Source: Candidatus Nanopelagicales bacterium
GTDB taxonomy: Bacteria; Actinomycetota; Actinomycetes; S36-B12
Direction: 5' to 3'
NCBI GenBank assembly: GCA_938091275.1
Contig: CALKMY010000132.1
Coordinates: 1 to 7,820, forward strand
Length of the DNA stretch: 7,820 nt
The notes beneath the pieces were generated by a model. The model searched no databases, was not told the origin of the DNA, and saw only the letters and a list, made by a program, of their open reading frames with translations. Of the stretch, positions 1 through 6,754 are shown in pieces. The translations under genes were made by a program, and so were the position numbers. Numbering within the stretch: position 1 is the first letter of the stretch; the number at the start of each line of letters is the position of its first letter.

Positions 1-523
1 TGACCGTCCGGATAAAGAACCGGAGATACCGGTCGACCGAGACGATGTTTTCCACGTTTTCCGGTGTGAAGCCCAACAGAATCTCGAGTCCAAAGGGCAG
101 CACGAAGTAGGCCAAAGCAGTGCCGGCGAGGAACAACGGAACGGCAACCGCAACGAACGCGATCCCCCACCGCTTCTCGTGTTTGTGCAGCCCAGGGGTC
201 ACGAATCGCCACAGCTGATAGAGCCACACGGGCGAGGCCAGAAGTATTCCCGCAACGGCCGCCACCTGGAGTTGCAGGATGAAGGGGTCGGTGACCCCGG
301 TGAGGGCAAGGGTGACGTCGCGCCCCTCTTTCTGGGCCTGTTCCACTGCACCCTCGAAGGGCTGGCTCAGAAGTTCGAAAATTGTGGGGTATGCGATCCA
401 GCCAACCACCATGCCGACAACGACGGCGATCCCCGACTTGACGAGGCGTGTACGCAACTCACGCAGATGTTCGGTAAGCGGCATCGCCGCCTGTTGTTCG
501 TTCCCCTGCTCCTGAACTGCCAC
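1..523 (-). CDS. tatC: Sec-independent protein translocase TatC (partial, 3' end beyond left edge)
   Basis: TatC is the membrane receptor of the twin-arginine translocase; it binds twin-arginine signal peptides and recruits TatA for export of folded proteins. The visible part covers roughly the first 174 residues of a family usually 250-320 long. Near the N terminus it shows PLTEHLRELRTRL, matching the conserved cytoplasmic TatC segment. A first membrane span follows (about residues 28-50), then a second ending SPVWLYQLW, the conserved cytoplasmic loop PGLHKHEKR, and a third span with LAYFVLPFG. These are TatC hallmarks and include the Glu residues of the signal-peptide site. I chose a GTG start at 523, 8 nt after the tatA stop. 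An ATG at 484 directly before PLTEHL is equally possible, and neither has a strong ribosome binding site. Actinobacterial TatC often has an N-terminal extension, which favours the longer form. The gene is cut by the window edge, not broken. Confidence 0.93.
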   Translation of the reverse strand, partial: MAVQEQGNEQQAAMPLTEHLRELRTRLVKSGIAVVVGMVVGWIAYPTIFELLSQPFEGAVEQAQKEGRDVTLALTGVTDPFILQLQVAAVAGILLASPVWLYQLWRFVTPGLHKHEKRWGIAFVAVAVPLFLAGTALAYFVLPFGLEILLGFTPENVENIVSVDRYLRFFIRTV

Positions 524-531
524 AGGGGTGC

Positions 532-843
532 TTAGCCGTTGTTGGTTTCCGTGGAACGCTCACCAGAATCGTGTTCGACGGGACCAGAGTTTGCAGGGGG
601 CGCATCGCGCGGGGGTGATTCGATCGCACTCGGAGGCGCAGGCGCCTGGGCGGTAGAGCCGGCCGCGGCATCTGCTGAGGTCTCGCTGTCCTCTTCCCCG
701 TCAACAAGACCCTTGGTCTCCGCCTTGAATATGCGAAGAGACCGCCCGAGGCCACGCGCGGCGTCCGGAAGGCGCTTGGCTCCGAAAAGCAAGAGAACCA
801 GGGCGACAATGATGAGCAGTTCTTGCCATCGCAAGTTGGGCAT
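532..843 (-). CDS. tatA: Twin-arginine translocase subunit TatA
   Basis: This 103-residue protein is the pore-forming or membrane-thinning subunit of the Tat system. It has a short N terminus, one membrane helix (about residues 8-20), the conserved Phe-Gly hinge at 20-21, and an amphipathic helix containing KRLPDAARGLGRSLRIFK. A polar, Ala/Pro/Glu-rich and probably disordered tail follows from about residue 45. Length and architecture fit TatA; TatB is similar but usually has Gly-Pro at the hinge and a longer tail. The ATG start at 843 is preceded by a good Shine-Dalgarno sequence (AAGGAG, 8 nt spacing). The gene follows pafC after 48 nt and precedes tatC by 8 nt. No tatB is in the window; in actinobacteria it is normally located elsewhere. 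Confidence 0.93.
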   Translation of the reverse strand: MPNLRWQELLIIVALVLLLFGAKRLPDAARGLGRSLRIFKAETKGLVDGEEDSETSADAAAGSTAQAPAPPSAIESPPRDAPPANSGPVEHDSGERSTETNNG

Positions 844-851
844 GGTCCGGG

Positions 852-857
852 CTCCTT
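852..857 (-). promoter_or_regulatory. Ribosome binding site of tatA
   Basis: AAGGAG on the minus strand lies 8 nt upstream of the tatA ATG. It is one of the two strongest Shine-Dalgarno matches in the window and supports the chosen start. It also suggests that tatA initiates independently and is not translationally coupled to pafC. Confidence 0.75.
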
Positions 858-864
858 CGGTTAC

Positions 865-921
865 GCACGGGTGGAACCGTGCACCCCCATGCTAGCCGGA
901 TTGCTGCCGGGAGACGGCAGC
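865..921 (-). other. Two consecutive hairpins at the pafC/tatA junction
   Basis: Read in the transcript direction, the first inverted repeat (903-921) is GCTGCCG, a 5-nt loop, then CGGCAGC: a perfect 7-bp stem inside the last pafC codons. The second (865-882) is GCACGG, a 6-nt loop, then CCGTGC: a perfect 6-bp stem in the pafC-tatA gap, ending 7 nt before the tatA ribosome binding site. Neither is followed by a run of T, so neither is a standard intrinsic terminator. They could act as a processing site, a 3'-end stabiliser or a partial attenuator separating tatAC expression from the genes upstream. The repeats are seen directly; the role is inference. Confidence 0.4.
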
Positions 922-1848
922 CTGGCAAACCAAGCCCCGTACCTCCTCAGGCTCGACAACGGACACCACGCCCCCGTGTCCCATCACCCACCGCACGAGC
1001 CAATCCACCGAGGCATAGCGAATTTCCGCATACACACCATCCTTCGGGCCATCGCCCGCACGTTCGGCAGACGCCTCGGGCACCTGCACCACGGGTTCAG
1101 AGTCCACGATCCACAGAGCTTCGGGGGCAATGTGAAGCAGCGCGGCGCTCATGTTGTCGGGGTCGCGTCGCAGTGCCGGTGGGCCTTCACCTGCCGGGGT
1201 GCTGGGCAGCGGATGGTCGGGCGCTGGCTCGACGCTCACGATCCGGTCCGTCCGGAAGGTTCTGACGTCGTCCGCACGAAAACACCATGCATGGACGTAC
1301 ACCAACCCATCCACGGAGAAACTCATGCGCGGTTGGATGCGACGTCGTTCGATGAGGTCTGCTTGACCAGATGCGTACTCAATTTCCACGACGTTCCCAC
1401 CGGCTATTGCATCGTCCAGAGTCGCCATGACAGCCGACTGATCGGGAATGGTGATGTCGAGGGTGAGCGACGGTTCGGCGAGAGTTTCCAACTTCACCAT
1501 CGCCGAGAGGATGGACTCTTGGGCGTAGGCACCGGGAAGGTTGCTGAGCACCCTCAGGCCAAGGTGCAGGGCTGCGACCTCCTCACCGGTCAGTCGGAGA
1601 GGCTTCTCCAGGGTAATCGGGTCGAGAACATGGATGCGGTCGTCGTCCCAGAACTGAATATCGACGAGTTGGTCCGGTCCATATCCGGGAATGCCGCACA
1701 CGATCAACTGCCACAGATCTTTGGAGAGTTGTTCGTTTGAGATCTGAAAATGAGCAGCAGCCTCCGTGATGGTGATCCCATCGTGCGCGCGCAGCCACGG
1801 GACGAGGGCCAAGAGCCTGGACAATCGCTCAGACGCAGTTTCGCTCAT
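892..1848 (-). CDS. pafC: WYL-domain transcriptional regulator PafC
   Basis: This 318-residue protein is the partner of PafB. In mycobacteria the PafB-PafC heterodimer activates the LexA/RecA-independent DNA-damage regulon, including recA and other repair genes. An N-terminal winged-helix region (about 5-75, with ITITEAAAHFQISNEQLSKDL) is followed by a middle segment with LTGEEVAALHLGLRVLS. A WYL domain (about 145-210) ends in RTFRTDRI, and a C-terminal WCX-like domain contains YASVDWLVRWVMGHGG. The WYL tripeptide itself reads Val-Tyr-Val (183-185). The ATG start at 1848 overlaps the pafB TGA (ATGA), implying translational coupling, and gives the expected start MSETASERLSRLLALVPWL. The frame stays open upstream to 2037, but that part lies over pafB and does not resemble PafC. 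Despite the 'proteasome accessory factor' name, the family is a DNA-damage regulator and is not part of the protease. Confidence 0.93.
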   Translation of the reverse strand: MSETASERLSRLLALVPWLRAHDGITITEAAAHFQISNEQLSKDLWQLIVCGIPGYGPDQLVDIQFWDDDRIHVLDPITLEKPLRLTGEEVAALHLGLRVLSNLPGAYAQESILSAMVKLETLAEPSLTLDITIPDQSAVMATLDDAIAGGNVVEIEYASGQADLIERRRIQPRMSFSVDGLVYVHAWCFRADDVRTFRTDRIVSVEPAPDHPLPSTPAGEGPPALRRDPDNMSAALLHIAPEALWIVDSEPVVQVPEASAERAGDGPKDGVYAEIRYASVDWLVRWVMGHGGVVSVVEPEEVRGLVCQAAVSRQQSG

Positions 1849-2825
1849 GAGTGATCGGCCGCCAGTTGTTCGAGACCCTGATGGAAGGCAGAGACCACGT
1901 GCTCCGGATAGACCGGATACACGTCCGGTCCCGCGCGCCACAGCAGCGCGAGTGCCCGGCGGGGTGAATCGTGGATAGTGAACACCCGGGCTTGACCGGA
2001 ACCGTCCGCTCCACTGCCTGTGCGCGATGGCCGACACGTTGGGTGACGACGCAACTCCGCCCCTTGATGTTCCGGCAGGACGAAGCCGATCTCGACGTCT
2101 TCCTCGGACTCCTCGGTCCTCGCCGCGGGGGCAGCCGGTCGCTCCGTTGTGCTGGATTCAGCCGTGAGAGTGACCGAGCCCTCGATACGTGACACACGAA
2201 AGGTGCGTGCGCTCGTGCGTTCGTGATCCCACCCGCTGAGGTACCAACGGCCATCTTCGGCGTGCAATGACCACGGATCGACACGTCTCGTCGATTGGTC
2301 TGCGCCTGGCTTGCGGTAGGAGAAGCGAACGACCTTGCGATCCCGCACGGCACGCATAAGAGGCAGCAGGGCCGCGTCACTGGCGTTCACATGAGCGAAG
2401 GTCGGTATCGCTTTCGCATCCGGCGCGAGCGACTGGATCGTCCCCGTCGATTCGAGTTTTCGCACCGCCGTCGTCGCAGTCGCACTCAAGATTGCGTCGT
2501 CCCACACCAGCGCCGCCAGATTCAAGGCCATCAGCTCGTCCGCGTCGAAAGTGACATCCCGGTGCACATACTCGGACGTGTCGATCAAGTACCCCAAGAC
2601 TTCACCGTGAGCATCGGTGACCGTCTTGATGGGTATGCCCATGGACCGCAATTCATCCTTGTCACGCTCAAACATGCGCTCAAAGGCAGTAGTCGTCGCC
2701 GTGGGGTCGTAGCCGGCGACGCTGGATTGCACCACCTGGCGTGACACCGGCGTATGAGCAGCCAGAAGAGCGATGACCAGATTCAGGAGACGCTCCGTAC
2801 GCGTCACCTGCGAACTAGCGGACAT
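1845..2825 (-). CDS. pafB: WYL-domain transcriptional regulator PafB
   Basis: This 326-residue protein is the DNA-binding partner of PafC in the mycobacterial DNA-damage activator. The N-terminal winged helix (about 8-85) includes RTERLLNLVIALL and AFERMFERDKDELRSMGIP, close to the equivalent segments of M. tuberculosis PafB. A central helical region with FDADELMALNLAALVW precedes an intact WYL domain (about 150-222) with DGRWYLSGWD (Trp194-Tyr195-Leu196) and RTFRVSRIEG. A polar low-complexity linker (about 222-245) leads to the C-terminal WCX domain. The ATG start at 2825 overlaps the preceding FKBP gene by 11 nt and has little Shine-Dalgarno match; a GTG at codon 7 is an alternative. The 4-nt overlap with pafC fits co-production of the two subunits. 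Confidence 0.95.
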   Translation of the reverse strand: MSASSQVTRTERLLNLVIALLAAHTPVSRQVVQSSVAGYDPTATTTAFERMFERDKDELRSMGIPIKTVTDAHGEVLGYLIDTSEYVHRDVTFDADELMALNLAALVWDDAILSATATTAVRKLESTGTIQSLAPDAKAIPTFAHVNASDAALLPLMRAVRDRKVVRFSYRKPGADQSTRRVDPWSLHAEDGRWYLSGWDHERTSARTFRVSRIEGSVTLTAESSTTERPAAPAARTEESEEDVEIGFVLPEHQGAELRRHPTCRPSRTGSGADGSGQARVFTIHDSPRRALALLWRAGPDVYPVYPEHVVSAFHQGLEQLAADHS

Positions 2826-3177
2826 CCAAAAGATCGATCACGAAAACCAGTGTGGCGCCAGACAGTCGGTGTCCCGCTCCGGCGGGGCCGTAGGCAAGCT
2901 CCGGGGGGATGATCAATTGACGACGCCCACCGACCTTCATGCCGGGGATTCCCTCTTGCCATCCCGCGATGAGCCCCGACAGTGGAAAGACGATCGACTC
3001 TCCCCGGTCCCAGGATGCATCGAACTGCTCACCCGTGCTGAAGTCGACGCCCACATAGTGCACCTCGACTGTGTCCGAGGCAGCCGCAACCGCACCGGTA
3101 CCTTCGACGATGTCTTCCATCACAAGTTCATTCGGCGGTGGCCCGTCGATGAAATCAATCTCTGGCTTTTCGCTCAC
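2815..3177 (-). CDS. FKBP-type peptidyl-prolyl cis-trans isomerase, cytoplasmic
   Basis: This 120-residue single-domain FK506-binding protein catalyses cis-trans isomerisation of X-Pro bonds. It has no signal peptide, so it is probably cytoplasmic. The N terminus KPEIDFIDGPPP is typical of actinobacterial FkbP-like proteins. Aligned by eye to human FKBP12, the pocket residues are present: Tyr41, Phe52-Asp53, Phe64, Leu69-Ile70, Trp73, Tyr96 and Phe112, so it should be active. The loop between FPLS and LIAGW is two residues shorter than in the neighbouring paralogue. The start is GTG at 3177 with a strong Shine-Dalgarno GAGGAG. It lies 32 nt after the lipoprotein FKBP gene and overlaps pafB by 11 nt. 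A link to pupylation or to the PafBC response is suggested only by position. Confidence 0.93.
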   Translation of the reverse strand: MSEKPEIDFIDGPPPNELVMEDIVEGTGAVAAASDTVEVHYVGVDFSTGEQFDASWDRGESIVFPLSGLIAGWQEGIPGMKVGGRRQLIIPPELAYGPAGAGHRLSGATLVFVIDLLDVR

Positions 3178-3182
3178 CTGGT

Positions 3183-3188
3183 CTCCTC
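3183..3188 (-). promoter_or_regulatory. Ribosome binding site of the cytoplasmic FKBP gene
   Basis: GAGGAG on the minus strand lies 5 nt before the GTG at 3177. This strong match decides the non-ATG start of the gene. Confidence 0.75.
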
Positions 3189-3209
3189 TACGAAGGGTCG
3201 TGTGGTTGG

Positions 3210-3788
3210 TTATCCGGCACCTACACCCAGTAACTCGACGACGAACAGCAGTGTCTCCCCCGGTTCGATTCCCGGCGGTGGCGAATCTCCGTACGCCAGA
3301 TCGCTGGGAATGAGCAACACGCGCCGCTCACCGACTTGCATACCAGGTATTCCGTCCACCCACCCTTGAATCAACTGCCCCTGCGACAGTGGAAAGGTGG
3401 CCGGTGTTCCTCGCGCCCAGGACGCATCGAACAAGGCGCCGGTCGATAGCCCAACGCCGCAATATTCCACGGTGATCAGGTCGTCGAGTGCAGCCACATC
3501 ACCCGAGCCACCTCGCAACTCGGCTGTTATCAGTTCACCCACGGGCGCGGCGCCCTCTGCCACGTACACCACGGGTACGTCGTCATCGAGAACGGAGACG
3601 TCGGACGTGATCGATACCCCTGATGCCGAGTCTGCCGTGATCGGTTCGCCCGGGCTACCGCAATCGGTGACCAGATACGTCTGGGTAGAGGCCGCAGGTG
3701 TGGCGGTAGGGGTATCGGGAGACCCCGATGAGCATGCGGATGTCGCGACAAGAACCACGATGGCGGCGCTAAGAAGAACTTTCACCAC
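3210..3788 (-). CDS. FKBP-type peptidyl-prolyl cis-trans isomerase, predicted lipoprotein
   Basis: This 192-residue protein has an N-terminal export signal: Lys3, a hydrophobic stretch (about 4-17), then TSAC with Cys19 as the probable lipidated residue. The -3 position is Thr, not the usual Leu, so the lipobox is slightly off consensus. A Ser/Thr/Pro/Ala linker (about 20-37) and an uncharacterised segment (about 38-85) precede a C-terminal FKBP domain (about 86-190). Pocket residues are conserved: Tyr109, Phe120-Asp121, Phe132, Leu139-Ile140, Trp143, Tyr166 and Phe182. It is probably an extracytoplasmic, membrane-anchored prolyl isomerase acting in folding of exported proteins. The domain is clearly paralogous to the next gene (shared STG, FDASW, RG, GIPGM, VG-RR and LAYG). 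The start is GTG at 3788, with a second GTG immediately after; an in-frame stop three codons upstream rules out a longer form. No strong ribosome binding site is seen. It starts 21 nt after the pafA stop. Confidence 0.9.
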   Translation of the reverse strand: MVKVLLSAAIVVLVATSACSSGSPDTPTATPAASTQTYLVTDCGSPGEPITADSASGVSITSDVSVLDDDVPVVYVAEGAAPVGELITAELRGGSGDVAALDDLITVEYCGVGLSTGALFDASWARGTPATFPLSQGQLIQGWVDGIPGMQVGERRVLLIPSDLAYGDSPPPGIEPGETLLFVVELLGVGAG

Positions 3789-3809
3789 TGCAGGCTACGC
3801 CACTTTCGC

Positions 3810-5174
3810 CTACATGCTCGCCAGCAGGCGCTCGACCCGCTCGTCCACATTCGCGAACGGGTCCTTGCACAGAACTGTCCGTTGTGCCTGGTCATTCAAT
3901 TTCAGGTGCACCCAATCAACCGTGAAATCCCGGCGACGTTCTTGGGCGCGTTTGACAAAGTCCCCTCGCAACTTGGCTCGTGTTGTTTGCGGCGGCACCT
4001 CTTTTGCCTCGAACACCTCGGCATCGTTAGTGATGCGAGCTGCGAGGCCTTTGCGCTCCAACAGATAGAACAGTCCTCGTTGACGACTGATGTCGTGATA
4101 CGCGAGATCGAGTTGGGCAATGCGCACGTCATCAAGCGCGAGATCATGCTTCTTCATGTAGCGGTCGAGCAGTCGCTGCTTGATCACCCAGTCGATTTCG
4201 GTCTCCACACCACTGAAGTCCTGCGCCTCGACGGCCTTGAGGGCGCGCTCCCACAGGTCCATGATGCGATCGATCATGGGGTCGGCTCTCAAGTCCCGGC
4301 GATCAACGTATTGCGCCACCTTCTCGAAGTACTCCGCCTGCATCTGCAAGGCGGTCACCTCGCGACCGTTGTTCAGGGTGACGGTGCGGGTACCCGTTGT
4401 GTCGTGGCTGATTTCTCGGATGGCCCGAATCGGGTTCTCGAACGACAAATCTCTCATCACGGCGCCCGACTCGAGCATGCGCAGCACGAGGTCGGCAGCT
4501 CCGACCTTCAACATCGCCGTGGTCTCGCTCATATTGCTATCGCCGACGATGACGTGAAGCCGTCGATACAAGTCAGCATCCGCGTGCGGCTCATCGCGGG
4601 TATTGATGATGGGTCGTGACCGCGTCGTTGCGCTGGATACCCCCTCCCAGATGTGATCGGCGCGCTGGCTCACGCAGTAGCGCGCCCCGCGCGGCGTGCT
4701 GAGGACTTTCCCAGCTCCCGTGACGATCTGGCGCGAAATCAGGAAGGGGATAAATCCCTCAGCGAGAGCAAGAAAATCCGTGGACCGGTCGACGAGAAAG
4801 TTCTCGTGGCAACCGTAGGAATTTCCCGCGGAGTCGGTGTTGTTCTTGAACAGATAGATGTCGCCAGCGATGCCCTCTTCTCGAAGTCGCTGCTCGGCAT
4901 CCACACAGAGCCCTTCCAGGATCCGCTCCCCCGCACGATCGTGAGTGATCAACTGCTGCACGCTGTCGCATTCCGCAGTCGCATACTCAGGGTGGCTGCC
5001 TACATCGAGATACAGCCGGGACCCGTTGCGCAAGAAGACATTGCTGCTTCTGCCCCACGCAACAACGCGCCGAAATAAATAGCGCGCTACTTCATCGGGA
5101 CTGAGCCTGCGCTGTCCCCGGAAGGTGCAGGTGACGCCGTATTCGGTTTCGATTCCGAAGATGCGGCGATCCAT
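3810..5174 (-). CDS. pafA: Pup--protein ligase PafA
   Basis: PafA uses ATP to phosphorylate the C-terminal Glu of deamidated Pup and joins it to a lysine side chain of the target protein, marking it for the proteasome. The 454-residue length matches M. tuberculosis PafA (about 452). The protein belongs to the carboxylate-amine ligase fold related to glutamine synthetase. Visible signatures are IFGIETEYG at the N terminus (Glu9 and Glu11, nucleotide/Mg binding) and RLYLDVGSHPEYAT with Asp57 as the expected catalytic base. Also present are FKNNTDSAGNSYGCHEN, RPIINTRDEPHAD, HVIVGDSNMSE, and near the C terminus DWVHLKLNDQAQRTVLCKDPF, which separates PafA from Dop. The ATG start at 5174 gives the usual N terminus and has GGAG 2 nt upstream. 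It lies 27 nt after prcA, so ligase and protease are probably co-transcribed. Confidence 0.98.
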   Translation of the reverse strand: MDRRIFGIETEYGVTCTFRGQRRLSPDEVARYLFRRVVAWGRSSNVFLRNGSRLYLDVGSHPEYATAECDSVQQLITHDRAGERILEGLCVDAEQRLREEGIAGDIYLFKNNTDSAGNSYGCHENFLVDRSTDFLALAEGFIPFLISRQIVTGAGKVLSTPRGARYCVSQRADHIWEGVSSATTRSRPIINTRDEPHADADLYRRLHVIVGDSNMSETTAMLKVGAADLVLRMLESGAVMRDLSFENPIRAIREISHDTTGTRTVTLNNGREVTALQMQAEYFEKVAQYVDRRDLRADPMIDRIMDLWERALKAVEAQDFSGVETEIDWVIKQRLLDRYMKKHDLALDDVRIAQLDLAYHDISRQRGLFYLLERKGLAARITNDAEVFEAKEVPPQTTRAKLRGDFVKRAQERRRDFTVDWVHLKLNDQAQRTVLCKDPFANVDERVERLLASM

Positions 5175-5201
5175 GTCTCCACTGTAGGAGTTTCAGGCTC
5201 A

Positions 5202-5909
5202 CTACGCAGGGGCTTGCGGGCCCTGCAGCAGGGCCGCCAGAGAATCGCCTTCCACACGGTGGAACAGGCGCCTGGGTCGAGTTCTGTCCAAGATGGCCAC
5301 TTCAAGGTCATCCGGGCTTAACGTCCGCCGTTCGTCCGTTCCGTGTTGGCCAAGCGCATTCACCGCCTGGCGTAGGGAGGTCTCGAGATCCTGATTCGGC
5401 TGCCACGCGGCAGACATCGCCCCCTCAATCGCCTCCGCTGAGCCGCCCATGGCGACGAATCCTCGTTCGTCTGCCACCGAACCGTCAAATGTCAGGCGGT
5501 ACATCTGGTCTGCGGACTCATCTGCACCGACCTCCGCAACCACGATCTCAACTTCATACGGCTTGGCGGTTTCGGTGAAGATCGAGCCGAGTGTTTGTGC
5601 ATAAGCATTCGCCAGAGAACGCCCCGTCACGTCACTGCGGTCATACGAGTATCCCCGTAGGTCAGCCAAGCGGATACCGGCAACCCTGAGGTTCTCGAAC
5701 TCGTTGTATTTTCCGACGGCGGCGAAACCGATGCGGTCGTAGATCTCGCTGATCTTGTGCAGAGCCTTGGAAGGATTCTCTGCGACAAAAATTACGCCCT
5801 GGGCGCATTGGACGACGACAACGCTACGTCCCCGGGCGATCCCTTTCCGCGCGAAGTCCGCCTTGTCTTTCATGATCTGTTCTGGTGACACGTAGAACGG
5901 AACACTCAT
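5202..5909 (-). CDS. prcA: Proteasome subunit alpha PrcA
   Basis: Seven PrcA subunits form each outer ring of the cytoplasmic 20S core; they gate substrate entry and dock the Mpa/ARC ATPase ring. The 235-residue sequence starts MSVPFYVSPEQIMKDKADFARKGIARG, written here only as landmarks: SPEQ at 8-11 and the helix-0 segment to about residue 27, which form the gate and match actinobacterial PrcA. FVAENPS, KISEIYDRIGFAA, GKYNEFENLR, DVTGRSLANAYAQTLG and AKPYEVEIVVAEVG are strongly conserved. There is no catalytic N-terminal Thr and no propeptide, as expected for an alpha subunit. The ATG start at 5909 overlaps the prcB TGA (ATGA), implying translational coupling that balances the two subunits. 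A G-rich stretch about 5 nt upstream may serve as the ribosome binding site. Confidence 0.97.
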   Translation of the reverse strand: MSVPFYVSPEQIMKDKADFARKGIARGRSVVVVQCAQGVIFVAENPSKALHKISEIYDRIGFAAVGKYNEFENLRVAGIRLADLRGYSYDRSDVTGRSLANAYAQTLGSIFTETAKPYEVEIVVAEVGADESADQMYRLTFDGSVADERGFVAMGGSAEAIEGAMSAAWQPNQDLETSLRQAVNALGQHGTDERRTLSPDDLEVAILDRTRPRRLFHRVEGDSLAALLQGPQAPA

Positions 5910-6754
5910 GAGGCACCCCCCGGCACGCTCGCCCGGGGTCCGTCAGGACGACCCAGTCGCGCCGCCATCATCTGCTCCACTTCCTGAGCTAGGCGATCCT
6001 CGCTGATGGTTTCTACTCCGGAGGCGGTAACGACAGAGACCATCGGGAAGATACGTCGGGCGAGATCGGGCCCACTGGTCGCACTGTCGTCGTCTGCAGC
6101 GTCATACAACGCTTCCAGCGCCACGCGAACCGCAGCATCAGTATCGGCCTCCGGGCGGAACAACTTCTTCAACGAGCCGCGAGCAAAGGTGGATCCCGAA
6201 CCGACTGCGTGAAAGTCATGCTCCTCATACCGCCCACCCGTGACGTCGTACGAGAAGATTCGACCGCGTTCTTCCGCTAGGTCGAAGCCCGCAAACAGCG
6301 GCACTACTGCCAGGCCCTGCATGGCCATCCCCAGATTCGCCCGCAGCAGCGAGGACAGGCGATTGGCCTTGCCTTCGAGCGACAGCGGGGTGCCCTCGAT
6401 CTTTTCGTAGTGCTCGAGTTCCACCTGGAACAGGTGCACGAGTTCGACGGCGAGGCCGGCGGTGCCAGCGATGCCCACAACAGAAAATGCATCACTTTCG
6501 AAGACCTTTTGCACATCCCGCTGGGCGATGATGTTGCCCATCGTTGCGCGGCGATCACCGGCCATGACGACCCCGCCGTCACAATCGAGGGCGACAATCG
6601 TCGTTCCATGGGGTGCCTCGAGGTTGGCGGGACCACCCGAAGTGGCGGCACCTGTAGATCGGCTCACCCCGGGCTCGTTACCCGAGGCGTTCAGGAATTC
6701 CGTGAAGGACGAGGTTCCCACCAGGCCGAACGCAGACGGGAAGTCGTGGCTCAC
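5906..6754 (-). CDS. prcB: Proteasome subunit beta PrcB (catalytic)
   Basis: PrcB forms the two inner heptameric rings of the 20S core and carries the protease active site. The 282-residue precursor has a propeptide of about 50 residues ending in Gly50, followed by the catalytic Thr51 in HGTTIVAL; autocleavage exposes this Thr. Counting from Thr51 as mature residue 1, Asp67 is Asp17 (in GDRRAT) and Lys83 is Lys33 (in VQKVF), the expected threonine-protease partners. ELEHYEKIEGTPLS, AVGSGS and ALYDAADDDSATSGPD are further beta-subunit signatures. The start is GTG at 6754, overlapping the pup TGA by 4 nt. The purine-rich pup codons just upstream can act as the ribosome binding site. Nothing suggests an inactive subunit. 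Confidence 0.98.
   Translation of the reverse strand: MSHDFPSAFGLVGTSSFTEFLNASGNEPGVSRSTGAATSGGPANLEAPHGTTIVALDCDGGVVMAGDRRATMGNIIAQRDVQKVFESDAFSVVGIAGTAGLAVELVHLFQVELEHYEKIEGTPLSLEGKANRLSSLLRANLGMAMQGLAVVPLFAGFDLAEERGRIFSYDVTGGRYEEHDFHAVGSGSTFARGSLKKLFRPEADTDAAVRVALEALYDAADDDSATSGPDLARRIFPMVSVVTASGVETISEDRLAQEVEQMMAARLGRPDGPRASVPGGAS

Noticed and set aside
865..921. Intrinsic terminator between pafC and tatA
   Set aside because: The hairpins are real, but no T-run follows either one in the transcript direction, so a canonical terminator cannot be called; they are kept as structures of unknown role.
823..1740. Plus-strand open frame of 305 codons opposite pafC
   Set aside because: It is fully antisense to pafC, and its translation (His/Arg/Gly-rich, no recognisable domain) looks like the complement of a high-G+C gene. 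It is a shadow frame.
1849..2037. Upstream extension of pafC within pafB (start at 2037)
   Set aside because: The added 63 residues overlap pafB in another frame and do not resemble PafC. The ATG at 1848 with the ATGA overlap gives the family's usual start and length.
3882..4619. Plus-strand open frame of 245 codons opposite pafA
   Set aside because: It is antisense to the highly conserved pafA, with no recognisable protein features; it is explained by codon bias of the opposite strand.
5177..5190. Hairpin hiding the ribosome binding site of pafA (CTCC pairing with GGAG)
   Set aside because: The stem is only 4 bp with a 6-nt loop, too weak and too likely by chance to report as regulation.
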